DNA of 64,000 nucleotides, taken from Nocardia sp. alder85J. GTDB taxonomy: Bacteria; Actinomycetota; Actinomycetes; Mycobacteriales; Mycobacteriaceae. Location: contig NZ_JAIUCZ020000002.1 in assembly GCF_020176955.2 (NCBI RefSeq), forward strand, positions 310,001 through 374,000, given 5' to 3'. Below are positions 7,966 to 15,298 of this stretch, piece by piece. How positions within the stretch are numbered: position 1 is the first letter of the stretch; the number at the start of each line of letters is the position of its first letter. The notes beneath the pieces were generated by a model. That model searched no databases. It had not been told where the DNA came from and saw nothing but the letters and a program-made list of their open reading frames with translations. The translations under genes were made by a program, and so were the position numbers.

Positions 7966-8220
7966 TTACACGGCACTTCGGGTTCGGGTGCGCGCGTTAC
8001 GACGCTTCAGCGCCCGACGCTCGTCTTCGCTCATACCGCCCCACACGCCGGCATCCTGCCCGGACTTCAGGGCCCAGGACAGGCATTCGGCGGTGACGGG
8101 GCAGCGAGCGCAGACCAGCTTGGCATCGGCAATCTGCGCGAGTGCGGGACCGCTGTTACCCACAGGGAAGAACAGTTCAGGGTCCTCATCGCGACAGATG
8201 GCCTTGTGGCGCCAGTCCAT
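7966..8220 (-). CDS. whiB1: WhiB1, nitric-oxide-responsive [4Fe-4S] regulator
   Basis: An 84-residue Wbl protein almost identical to mycobacterial WhiB1, which is essential, binds the primary sigma factor with its iron-sulfur cluster in place, and becomes DNA-binding after nitrosylation. The four cluster ligands are Cys9, Cys37, Cys40 and Cys46. The GVWGG turn is at 58-62, followed by the basic DNA-binding tail RRALKRRNARTRTR. The ATG at 8220 gives the colinear MDWRHKAICRDEDPELFFPV start, with AAAGGAG at 8231-8237. Candidate CRP sites lie upstream, in keeping with the known cAMP-receptor control of whiB1 in M. tuberculosis. Confidence 0.96.
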   Translation of the reverse strand: MDWRHKAICRDEDPELFFPVGNSGPALAQIADAKLVCARCPVTAECLSWALKSGQDAGVWGGMSEDERRALKRRNARTRTRSAV

Positions 8221-8264
8221 TGTTCCTCTGCTCCTTTGCTGGGCGCCGCAAGGCGCCACCGGTT

Positions 8265-8326
8265 TGTGATCCGTTCACTTGTGCGACTCGAATGTTTCCG
8301 CACGGTTGCTTGTGAATGCTTTCACG
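8265..8326 (-). promoter_or_regulatory. Two CRP-type sites upstream of whiB1
   Basis: TGTGA-ATGCTT-TCACG (8311-8326) matches the CRP consensus TGTGA-N6-TCACA at 9 of 10 fixed positions. A second element, TGTGA-TCCGT-TCACT (8265-8279), has a 5-nt spacer. They lie about 45-105 nt upstream of the whiB1 start. CRP (Rv3676) control of whiB1 is established in M. tuberculosis; occupancy here is inferred. Confidence 0.6.
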
Positions 8327-8457
8327 AACACCGTAGATGTCAATAGCTTTGCGGTGCACCGTGGGGAAGCTCACGCTGTAAGACCCCTACATCGGGGGTC
8401 TACCGCTGTCCTTTGTACCCCCTGCTGGTGGTTTTTGCAGCGCAACGACGATGTTTC

Positions 8458-9498
8458 TCATCTGTGTCGGCCGGATCCGGGCTGCGGCGCGATCACGGAG
8501 AGCCGCTTCGGGACCGAAGTGAAATCCACCACGTTGCGCTGCCCGATGAAGTCACCGTCAATTTGCAGCCCGATCGGCTCACTTGCCTCGATTCGGACGG
8601 ATGGCACATCGTCCAGGCGAAACAGATTGCGAGACTTCGGATCCGCACTGGTGGAGAGCAGTTGCCGGGTCACCAGCAGGGTGGACACCACCGACATGCT
8701 GCGCATGGCGAACACGCCGAGATCGGTTTCGAACGTGGTACCGGGGTTGGTGCGTACGGCCCTTCCGTCCAGATATGTCCACGGGTTGGTGTTCGTCACG
8801 AATGCGTAATGCACGTCCGTGACCGGTTCGCGATCCGGAATGTGCAACGTCACAGTCGGCGGCGTGCGTTTCGCCCGGAAGAACTCCCGCACCGTGGTTC
8901 GCACATAACGGGCAGGTGTCGCGGTGTGACCTTTGGCACGACTGCGATCGATCGCCTCGCACACGTCCGCGTCGAGTCCGACGCCCGCGCTGAACAGACT
9001 CCAGCGATCGTCGGTGAGCATCAGGCCGATGCGGCGATCGCCCGGGGCGGTCCCCGCCGCGCCGCCGGTCCCCGCCGCGCCGCCGGTCCCCGCCGCGCCA
9101 CCTGTTTCCGGCTCGCCGCGCGAGTCCAGCGACAGCAGATCGATCAGCTGGTTGGTGGCGGCGACCGGATCGGGCTGGATGCCCAGCCCGCGGGCGAACA
9201 CGTTCGCCGAGCCGCCGGGGATCACGCCGAGCCGCGGCGTCCACGCCTGTCCGTCGTCGACCTCCGGCACCGGCAGGAAACCGTTGATCGTCTCGTTGAC
9301 CGTGCCGTCGCCGCCGTGCACCACGATCAGGTCCATCTCCTGCGTGGCCGCCCACTGCGCCAGTTCGGCGGCGTGACCGCGGTGCTGGGTGTGCGCGACC
9401 GTGAGCTGGGTGCGGCTCTCCAGCGCGTGGGCCAGCAGGTCGCGGGTCGCCGGCGTGGTGGAGGTGGCATTCGGATTGACGATCAGCAACGTCCGCAC
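8458..9498 (-). CDS. Diacylglycerol/lipid kinase family protein
   Basis: A 346-residue lipid kinase of the DAGK catalytic family. The N-terminal nucleotide-binding fold begins VRTLLIVNPNA and contains the signature VVHGGDGTVNETING and GVIPGGSANVFARGLG. The C-terminal beta-rich lid contains GVGLDADVC and ends with the family motif LQIDGDFIG. A low-complexity insert (GGAAGT three times) lies near residue 165, after SRGEPET and before the lid, encoded by an 18-bp tandem repeat. The GTG at 9498 is chosen because TACGCT sits 7 nt upstream, which suggests a leaderless mRNA, and because the protein then starts at the first beta strand. It lies next to whiB1 as in mycobacteria (Rv3218, from memory). 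Confidence 0.88.
   Translation of the reverse strand: MRTLLIVNPNATSTTPATRDLLAHALESRTQLTVAHTQHRGHAAELAQWAATQEMDLIVVHGGDGTVNETINGFLPVPEVDDGQAWTPRLGVIPGGSANVFARGLGIQPDPVAATNQLIDLLSLDSRGEPETGGAAGTGGAAGTGGAAGTAPGDRRIGLMLTDDRWSLFSAGVGLDADVCEAIDRSRAKGHTATPARYVRTTVREFFRAKRTPPTVTLHIPDREPVTDVHYAFVTNTNPWTYLDGRAVRTNPGTTFETDLGVFAMRSMSVVSTLLVTRQLLSTSADPKSRNLFRLDDVPSVRIEASEPIGLQIDGDFIGQRNVVDFTSVPKRLSVIAPQPGSGRHR
9049..9102 (-). repeat. 18-bp tandem repeat, three copies, inside the lipid kinase gene
   Basis: The unit GGTCCCCGCCGCGCCGCC occurs at 9049-9066, 9067-9084 and, with one change, 9085-9102. It is in frame and encodes GGAAGT on the minus strand. The copies sit in a linker, so copy-number change would alter only linker length. 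Confidence 0.9.
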
Positions 9499-9505
9499 GC
9501 CGGAC

Positions 9506-9511
9506 AGCGTA
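9506..9511 (-). promoter_or_regulatory. -10 box of a leaderless lipid-kinase transcript
   Basis: TACGCT on the minus strand, followed by 7 nt and the GTG start at 9498. No ribosome binding site is present. Confidence 0.55.
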
Positions 9512-9584
9512 ATGGGAGACCCGGATTCCCAGTGCCGCGCGTACATCCGCGCACGCCGATGCCCGGCCGGACGGCCCGTCCCCG

Positions 9585-9590
9585 TAGGCT
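9585..9590 (+). promoter_or_regulatory. -10 box of a leaderless transcript for the small membrane protein
   Basis: TAGGCT, followed by 6 nt and the GTG start at 9597. This places the transcription start at or next to the start codon. Confidence 0.55.
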
Positions 9591-9596
9591 GGCGGC

Positions 9597-10019
9597 GTGG
9601 GCGAGCAGAAGGCGGGCGATCCGGTCCCGGAGCAGACGCCGGGAACCGTGCGGGCGGCCGGGGCACTGGCCGCGCTGGAGGGCCTGATCGGTGTGATCAT
9701 CGCCATCGTGCTGGTGGTCCAGGGCGCCACCGGCGGTGGCCATTCGGCCGGGCAGGTCTACGGCACCGCCGCCTGGTTCGCCATCCTGGCCGGCGCGGTG
9801 CTCGCCGCCGGTATCGGCCTGTTCCGCGGTCGCCGCTGGGGACGTGCCATCGTCGTGATCGCGCAGATCCTGTTGCTACCCGCCGCCTGGTACATGCTCC
9901 GCTCGCATCGCTTCGAACTCGGCATCCCGGTCGGCCTCGGCGCCCTGCTCACCCTCGGCCTGCTGTTCGCCCCCGCCTCCACCCAGTGGATGGCCCGGGG
10001 CTACGACGCCACCGCCTGA
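9597..10019 (+). CDS. Small integral membrane protein (Rv3217c-like)
   Basis: A 140-residue membrane protein of unknown function with four hydrophobic helices: about 20-43 (AALEGLIGVIIAIVLVVQ), 57-76, 82-100 and 107-127. A short basic loop, GRRWGRA, lies between helices 2 and 3. No catalytic motif is visible. Position and topology match a conserved hypothetical membrane protein next to the lipid kinase and whiB1 in mycobacteria (Rv3217c, from memory). It is divergent from the lipid kinase, with the two leaderless -10 boxes about 75 bp apart. The first in-frame start with a -10 box is the GTG at 9597. Confidence 0.8.
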   Translation: MGEQKAGDPVPEQTPGTVRAAGALAALEGLIGVIIAIVLVVQGATGGGHSAGQVYGTAAWFAILAGAVLAAGIGLFRGRRWGRAIVVIAQILLLPAAWYMLRSHRFELGIPVGLGALLTLGLLFAPASTQWMARGYDATA

Positions 10020-10408
10020 CCGGCGACACGCCGTGCGCCACGCCGGGGTGCGCGAAGCCCCCCGAACGCCGCCTCGCCGCCTTCCCGGTCGTTTGCCCAG
10101 TTCGGATGGCCGGGTGACCCGGAACGCGCGTGCAGCGGCGTTCTCGGCAGCGAAACGGCCCCGCGTGTTGTGTGGGGGAGGCCGGGCCCGTCGGCTCCGG
10201 CGCCCGAGTCGCCCGGCCCCGGGCCCTGCTCGGCCTGCGGCCGGTCGGCCACGGCGCCTTCCGCCGGCGAGCGGCTGCCCGCACCGCTGCGCAGTGCGAA
10301 CGACCGGCAACCGAGTCGTTCGCATCCTCACCGCCGCGTGGGCGACCTGGTGGCCGTGCCGCACCCCCGCTTCCGCACGAGCGACCTCGGTGCCGGAATT
10401 GTCGCAGG
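10020..10408. other. Intergenic region without credible gene
   Basis: 389 nt between two convergent genes, very GC-rich. Open frames here lack start signals and family resemblance. The only structure seen is the inverted repeat at 10295-10324 and a run of GC-rich short palindromes near 10180-10230 (CCGGGCCC-type). Confidence 0.5.
10295..10324. repeat. Inverted repeat, possible terminator or operator
   Basis: TGCGAACGAC (10295-10304) and GTCGTTCGCA (10315-10324) are a perfect 10-bp inverted repeat around a 10-nt spacer. It lies 85 nt beyond the stop of the glycosyltransferase gene. Confidence 0.6.
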
Positions 10409-11962
10409 TCAGAGCCCGGTCGGGAAGGTCAGGGTCATCAGGCTCGGCCAGACCTCGGCCCAGGGCCGCAGCGGGTCGCGGCAGACGTAGACGGTCACCA
10501 GTCGCTCCAGACCGGGCAGGCCCAGCGGCTCGTCCAGCCGCGCCACCGGCGTGCTGCTCGCGAAGCGGTCCAGGAAGGCCCGATCGCCGACGCCGTCGAC
10601 GGCCACGTACACGATCGTGCGCGCGGAATCCGGTGGCGGCCCGAAGTATCCGTACCCGCGGTTGGGGCTGTACACCGCCGGTAGTCCGTAGGACCGGCCG
10701 TATTCCTCCAGCGCGCTCGCCTCCACGTAGGAGCCCGCCGCCACCACGGCGTCGCGGCGCTCGGCTTCCGGCAGCGCCGCCAGCGCGTCGTGTACCGCGG
10801 CCGTGCTGCGGGTGAATCCGGCGCCCTGCCCGTACAGCGAGACCCGCTGCCCGTACTCCCACTGCGAGGTGACCGGCTGCGCGATCCGGTGCTGCGGCAA
10901 CGGCAGCACCATCACGGCCACCGTCAGCGCGGCCGCCGACACCACCGCCAGTCCGGCGAACAGCGCGCGCACCCAGCGCCGGGCGTCGACCCGGCCGAGC
11001 ACGAAGGCCCCGGCCCCCAGCAGGGCCGGGACGAAGCCCGCGATGTAATACGAGCGGCCGTTCTCGATCAGCACCGTCGCCAGCAGCAGCAGGCCCGCCA
11101 CGAGCGCGAAACGGTAGGGGCGCAACGCTTCCGACCGCACCAGACCCCACAGGCCGGCCAGGCTCAGCACGCCGCCGAGCACTCCGCACTGCAACGCGAT
11201 CTGCAACGCGCACGTCGCCGGGCCGGTGTGCGCGGCGTACTGTTCCGCGGCGATCACCGCGGTCATCCGCGATTCCACCCAGCCGTGCCGGCTCTGCCAC
11301 AGCACCCCGGGGATCATCGCCACCAGCAGGATCAGCGAGGCGAGCCACAGCGCCGGGCGGTGCAGCATCGCGCGCGGCCCGAGCAGCAGCACGCCGATGC
11401 CGAGGAAGGCCCAGACTGCCGGAACCATCCATTTGGCCTGGAAGGCCAGTGCGGCGGCGACGCCGGCGGCGAGCAACAGCCGGTCCTGCCGGGTGCGCAC
11501 CCAGCGGATCAGCAGCCAGACGATCGCCGCCTGCAACGGGATGTCGAAGGTCAGCGTCGCCAGCTGGCCGTGGTTGAAGGCCAGCGGTGAGCTGGAATAG
11601 GCTGCGGCCGCGAGGATCTGGACGCGCGGCCCGGCGCCGAACTCACGCGCGGAGGCGGCCGCCAGGATCGAGGCCGCCGCCATCATCAGCAGCGAGGGAA
11701 TCCGGATCGCCAGTGGCGAACCGGGATCGAGCAGATCGCACAGATGCGCGATCGCCGGCGCGAGCGGTCCCTGGTCGGGATACGCGAGCGCGAGCCGCCG
11801 CCCGGCCGCCAGGAAATACAGTTCGTCACCGAAGAATTCGTACTTCGCCGCGGCCACGCCGAGCAGTACCGCGAAGCCACCGGCCACGGCGAGCACACCC
11901 CACCACGCGAACGGCGGCCGATCGGCGCTCGGATCGAGCCGGGACAACGTCTCGGCTGACAT
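10409..11962 (-). CDS. GT39/ArnT-like membrane glycosyltransferase
   Basis: A 517-residue polytopic enzyme of the PMT/ArnT superfamily, which moves sugars from polyprenyl-phosphate donors outside the membrane. After a short cytoplasmic N-terminus and helix 1 (about 20-38), the first extracytoplasmic loop carries the catalytic acidic pair in FFGDELYFLAAGRR and LAYPDQGPLAPAIAHL. About ten further helices follow to residue 375, then a soluble C-terminal domain (about 375-517). The start ATG 11962 has GGGGAGGA 6 nt upstream. The substrate is unknown. Candidates are cell-wall arabinan, lipid or protein mannosylation. It stands alone on the minus strand. Confidence 0.85.
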   Translation of the reverse strand: MSAETLSRLDPSADRPPFAWWGVLAVAGGFAVLLGVAAAKYEFFGDELYFLAAGRRLALAYPDQGPLAPAIAHLCDLLDPGSPLAIRIPSLLMMAAASILAAASAREFGAGPRVQILAAAAYSSSPLAFNHGQLATLTFDIPLQAAIVWLLIRWVRTRQDRLLLAAGVAAALAFQAKWMVPAVWAFLGIGVLLLGPRAMLHRPALWLASLILLVAMIPGVLWQSRHGWVESRMTAVIAAEQYAAHTGPATCALQIALQCGVLGGVLSLAGLWGLVRSEALRPYRFALVAGLLLLATVLIENGRSYYIAGFVPALLGAGAFVLGRVDARRWVRALFAGLAVVSAAALTVAVMVLPLPQHRIAQPVTSQWEYGQRVSLYGQGAGFTRSTAAVHDALAALPEAERRDAVVAAGSYVEASALEEYGRSYGLPAVYSPNRGYGYFGPPPDSARTIVYVAVDGVGDRAFLDRFASSTPVARLDEPLGLPGLERLVTVYVCRDPLRPWAEVWPSLMTLTFPTGL

Positions 11963-12116
11963 CGAATCCTCCCCTGAGCCACCGGAACACCGCCCCCCGG
12001 CGGTTGCCGGCGGCCCCGGACGTGGGCTCAGGCAGCACGATACCGTCCCCTCGGCCGCGGGTTTCGCCCGGCATTCCTCGGGCTTGCGTTGCCGCGAAAC
12101 GGACTTCAGCCGCAGT

Positions 12117-12593
12117 TCAGGCGTCGGCGAGCCGGGTGAGCGCGGCCCCCGACAGCCGGTAACCGAGCCACTCCTGCTGAGGTTGCGCGCCGATCGCCCG
12201 ATAGAAGTCGATCGACGGCGTGTTCCAGTCCAGCACCGACCAGGCGACCCGGCTGTAGCCGCGCGCCACCGCCACCCGGGCCAGCTCGACCAGCAGCGCC
12301 TTGCCCAGCCCGCTGCCGCGCGCCTCGGGCCGCACGTACAGGTCCTCCAGGTAGATGCCGTGCACCCCGTCCCAGGTGGAGAAGTTCAGGAACCAGATGG
12401 CGCACCCGAGCACCGCATCGCTCGAATCATCCACGGCCACATGGGCGTACAGCGCGGCGGTGGGCCCGAACAGTGCGGTGTGCAGTTGCTGCTCGGTCAG
12501 CGTGCACTGTTCGCGCGCCTTCTCGTAGTCGGCGAGGTCGTGGACGAGACCCACCAGCGCGGGTACGTCGGCGGCGGTGGCCGGGCGGATCAT
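12117..12593 (-). CDS. GNAT acetyltransferase, diamine/SSAT-like
   Basis: A 158-residue GCN5-type N-acetyltransferase. The acetyl-CoA loop is in VRPEARGSGLGKALL, preceded by the strand YLEDLYV and followed by WSVLDWNTPSIDFYRAIGA. These segments resemble the spermidine/thialysine acetyltransferase subgroup. The actual acceptor is unknown. Its ATG (12593) overlaps the TGA of the upstream phosphatase gene by 4 nt, so the two are coupled. In M. tuberculosis an acetyltransferase (Rv3216) lies near the Rv3214 phosphatase, which supports a conserved pair, although the isochorismate synthase gene found between them there is absent here. Confidence 0.88.
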   Translation of the reverse strand: MIRPATAADVPALVGLVHDLADYEKAREQCTLTEQQLHTALFGPTAALYAHVAVDDSSDAVLGCAIWFLNFSTWDGVHGIYLEDLYVRPEARGSGLGKALLVELARVAVARGYSRVAWSVLDWNTPSIDFYRAIGAQPQQEWLGYRLSGAALTRLADA

Positions 12594-13195
12594 CGGTCGT
12601 CCTCCAGGGTCGGAACGAGGTTGTGCGCCAGCGTGCTACGGGCCTGATGATCGTGCCCGAGCACCGAGACCCCCGCGGTGGACATGAAGAACCGCCGCCC
12701 CTCCCGCACGTCGAACTCGTTCCAGCGGGCGATCAGCACCCGGGAGAAATGGCCGTGCCCCACCAGCACCACATCGCGCTCCCGCAACGCCGGCGCCACC
12801 GCATCCAGCACCCGGTCCGCGCGCGCCGACACCGCGGCGGCCGATTCGCCGCCGGGCACGTCACCGGTGAAGACGGTCCACCGCGGGGCGGTGCGCTGGA
12901 TCTCCGGCGTGGTCAGCCCCTCGTAGTCGCCGTAGTCCCACTCCACCAGGTCGTCGTCGATCCGGGCGTCGGCCAGCCCGGCCAGCGCGGCGGTCCGCAC
13001 CGCCCGCTGCCGCGGACTGGTCAGCGCCAGCGGGCGGTGCAGGCGCAGCCCCGCCAGCAGCCCCCGGGCCGCGCGCGCCTGCCGCTCCCCGAGCGAGGTG
13101 AGCGGCACGTCGGTGCGGCCGGTGTGTTTGTGCGCCGCCGACCACGCCGTCTCCCCGTGCCGCAACAACACCAGTCGGTATTCGGTCTCGGACAT
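12590..13195 (-). CDS. Histidine phosphatase family acid phosphatase (Rv3214-like)
   Basis: A 201-residue member of the phosphoglycerate-mutase-like superfamily. The nucleophile is in LVLLRHGETAWS. Further landmarks are TSPRQRAVRTA, EWDYGDYEGLTTPEI and the second catalytic His in VLVGHGHFSRVLIARW. Family members close to this sequence act as broad acid phosphatases rather than mutases. The ATG at 13195 is preferred over one 18 nt upstream because homology begins a few residues after it. The gene is followed by the coupled GNAT gene and preceded by a tandem HTH regulator on the same strand. Confidence 0.9.
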   Translation of the reverse strand: MSETEYRLVLLRHGETAWSAAHKHTGRTDVPLTSLGERQARAARGLLAGLRLHRPLALTSPRQRAVRTAALAGLADARIDDDLVEWDYGDYEGLTTPEIQRTAPRWTVFTGDVPGGESAAAVSARADRVLDAVAPALRERDVVLVGHGHFSRVLIARWNEFDVREGRRFFMSTAGVSVLGHDHQARSTLAHNLVPTLEDDR

Positions 13196-13202
13196 GGTTC
13201 GA

Positions 13203-13775
13203 TCATGCCCCACCGGTGTCCGGCCGCGACCGCGGCGGCTCGGTGTCCGGCGGCTCGACCGGGAACAGGATGGGGCTGAGCAGGTATCGACCGCGCCCGG
13301 CGTCCGGCGGGTGCGACAGATGCGGCACGATCGCCGCGCGCATCCCGGTGATCAACTGCTCCAACTCGGCCCGGTCGAGCCAGATCGCGTGCTGCCGGTA
13401 GCCGACGAGATCCGTTGCCGGGTCGGCGGTTTCGTGGTCCAGATAGGCATTGAACTCGGCCAGCAGCACCCCCAGCGCGGTGGCGAAGACCTGCCGATGG
13501 TCGTCGCGGGAGAGCGCTGCGGCGGTATCGGCATCGACGGCCGCGCGGTCCCGCCGCAGCCGGTAACGGCGTTCCACCGCACCCCGGACCCGGCGCTCCT
13601 CGGCGACCTCCAGTATTCCGGCGCCGGCCAGCAACTCGACGTGCCGATACACCGTCGCCTTCGACACGTCGGGCAGCCGGGCGCACAACTGCGAGGTGGT
13701 GAGGATCCGGTCGCCGCCGAGCGCGTGCACGATTCGCAGCCGGGCCGGATGTGCCAGCAGTTCGAAGACGTCCAC
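13203..13775 (-). CDS. Winged-helix (ArsR/HTH_20-like) regulator
   Basis: A 190-residue transcription factor. The N-terminal winged helix spans residues 1-75 (ELLAHPARLRIVHAL; recognition helix in PDVSKATVYRHVELLAGAG; wing in RRVRGAVERRYRL). A helical C-terminal domain of unknown ligand specificity follows. The start is a GTG at 13775. It is transcribed divergently from an alpha/beta hydrolase gene 55 bp away, with an inverted repeat that covers the hydrolase ribosome site, so local control of that gene is the simplest reading. The downstream phosphatase gene starts 8 nt after this gene ends, so readthrough is possible. Confidence 0.85.
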   Translation of the reverse strand: MDVFELLAHPARLRIVHALGGDRILTTSQLCARLPDVSKATVYRHVELLAGAGILEVAEERRVRGAVERRYRLRRDRAAVDADTAAALSRDDHRQVFATALGVLLAEFNAYLDHETADPATDLVGYRQHAIWLDRAELEQLITGMRAAIVPHLSHPPDAGRGRYLLSPILFPVEPPDTEPPRSRPDTGGA

Positions 13776-13799
13776 TGTTTAACATTCTCATATCGTGCT

Positions 13800-13823
13800 A
13801 CCTTTCTCAAAAATAAGAAAGGT
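13800..13823. promoter_or_regulatory. Inverted-repeat operator between HTH regulator and hydrolase
   Basis: ACCTTTCT (13800-13807) and AGAAAGGT (13816-13823) are perfect 8-bp arms around an A-rich 8-nt spacer. The right arm contains the hydrolase ribosome site GAAAGG, 8 nt before the ATG at 13831. Binding here would block both transcription and initiation. Confidence 0.6.
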
Positions 13824-13830
13824 GTGGCCG

Positions 13831-15129
13831 ATGACGACGTCGACAGATCCGGTGGCGGCGGCCGAATCCGCCGTGGCGCTGCTGCGGGCCGGTCGGTTCG
13901 ACGAGCTGGAGGCGATGTTCGCGCCACGGCTGCGCGCGGCGGTCTCCGCGCGCACGGTCGCCGTCGCGTGGACCGGCGAACTGGCCCGCGTCGGCCCGGT
14001 CGCCGGGGTGTCCGCCGGTCGGCCCGAACCGGCCGCGGAAAACCTTGTGCGCGTTCGTATCCCGGTCACCTGCGCTCGAGGCGGCCTGACGGTGGTACTC
14101 GCCGTCGACACCGCGGGACAGTTGCACGGTTTCCGCCTCGCCGCCGCAGACGGCGACTGGACGCCACCCCCGTACGCCCGGGGCAACCACACCGACCACG
14201 AAGTAGCCGTCGGTGAACCACCCCGGTCCGTCCCCGGCACCGTGACCATGCCCCGCGGCCGCGGCCCGCACCCCGCCGTGGTGCTACTGGCCTCCGGCCC
14301 CACCGACCGGGACGCCACCACCGGCCCCAACAAGCCCTTCAAGGATCTCGCATACGGTCTCGCCGCCCGCGGCATCGCGGTCCTGCGCTTCGACAAACTC
14401 ACCCTGATACACGGCGAGGCGGCCACCGAGCCCGGCTTCACCATGGCCGACGAGTATGTGCCGCATGCCATCTCGGCAGTACGCCTGCTACAACGACAGC
14501 CCGGCGTGGATCCGGCGCGGGTGTTCGTCGTAGGCCACAGCGGCGGCGGCAAGGCCGCCCCGCGGGTCGCCGCGGCGGACCCCTCGATCGCCGGTGTCGC
14601 GATCCTGGCGGGCGACACCGTCCCGCTCGCCCGCGCCGCCGTCCGCGTCACCCGCTACCTGGCCGACCTCGAACCGAGCGAAACCGCCTCGGCCGCAGTC
14701 GAATCGGTGGCCACCCAGGCCGCCGTGACCGACGCCCCCGAACTGTCACCGGACACCCCGGCCGCCGATCTCCTCTTCGGCTGGCCCGCCACCTACTGGC
14801 TGGACCTACGCGCCTACGACCCGGTGGCAACCGCCGCGGCCCTGGACCGCCCGATCCTGATCATCCAGGGCGGCCGCGACTACCAGGTGACCGTCACCGA
14901 CGACCTCGCCCGCTGGCGTACCGGACTGGCCCACCGCCCGAACGTCACCATCCGGGTACACGACCCCCTCGACCACATGCTTTTCACCGGAACCGGCCCG
15001 TCCACGCCCGCCGACTACCAGAACCCCCACCATGTGGACCCGGCCGTCATCACCGACCTCGCCGACTGGGTCCACCCCGGCCACCGACGAAATCCTCTCG
15101 CCCGCATACTGTCCGTCCTCAGGCAGTGA
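13831..15129 (+). CDS. Alpha/beta hydrolase with N-terminal DUF3887-like domain
   Basis: A 432-residue enzyme. The first ~100 residues resemble the small alpha+beta DUF3887 domain that precedes hydrolases in other bacteria. The hydrolase domain (about 125-430) has a nucleophile elbow in VFVVGHSGGGKAAPR, an acid in IIQGGRDYQVT and the catalytic His in DPLDHMLF. The motif LASGPTDRDATTGPNKPFKDLA after the first strand is typical of the prolyl-oligopeptidase-like S9 group seen with DUF3887. The substrate is unknown. The ATG at 13831 follows GAAAGG by 8 nt; an earlier GTG at 13795 would encode the operator. It is probably controlled by the divergent HTH protein. Confidence 0.85.
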   Translation: MTTSTDPVAAAESAVALLRAGRFDELEAMFAPRLRAAVSARTVAVAWTGELARVGPVAGVSAGRPEPAAENLVRVRIPVTCARGGLTVVLAVDTAGQLHGFRLAAADGDWTPPPYARGNHTDHEVAVGEPPRSVPGTVTMPRGRGPHPAVVLLASGPTDRDATTGPNKPFKDLAYGLAARGIAVLRFDKLTLIHGEAATEPGFTMADEYVPHAISAVRLLQRQPGVDPARVFVVGHSGGGKAAPRVAAADPSIAGVAILAGDTVPLARAAVRVTRYLADLEPSETASAAVESVATQAAVTDAPELSPDTPAADLLFGWPATYWLDLRAYDPVATAAALDRPILIIQGGRDYQVTVTDDLARWRTGLAHRPNVTIRVHDPLDHMLFTGTGPSTPADYQNPHHVDPAVITDLADWVHPGHRRNPLARILSVLRQ

Positions 15130-15298
15130 ACCACTCACCGGCGCTGGTCGCCGAACTCGCGGCCTGTATGCGTTGCCGTGCATCGGGGCAGGTCGTCCGG
15201 GCTCGTGGTCCGGTTGGTGGTGGTGTGGTCGAGATAGGCTGGGGGTGCGGGGGTTCGGATCAGGGTGAGGTAAAGCATGGTGCTGGGGGAGTGGTTCG

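Noticed and set aside
12590..13213. Phosphoglycerate mutase assignment for the histidine phosphatase
   Set aside because: Sequence features (EWDYGDYEGLTTPEI and the short length) match the Rv3214-type acid phosphatases rather than glycolytic mutases.
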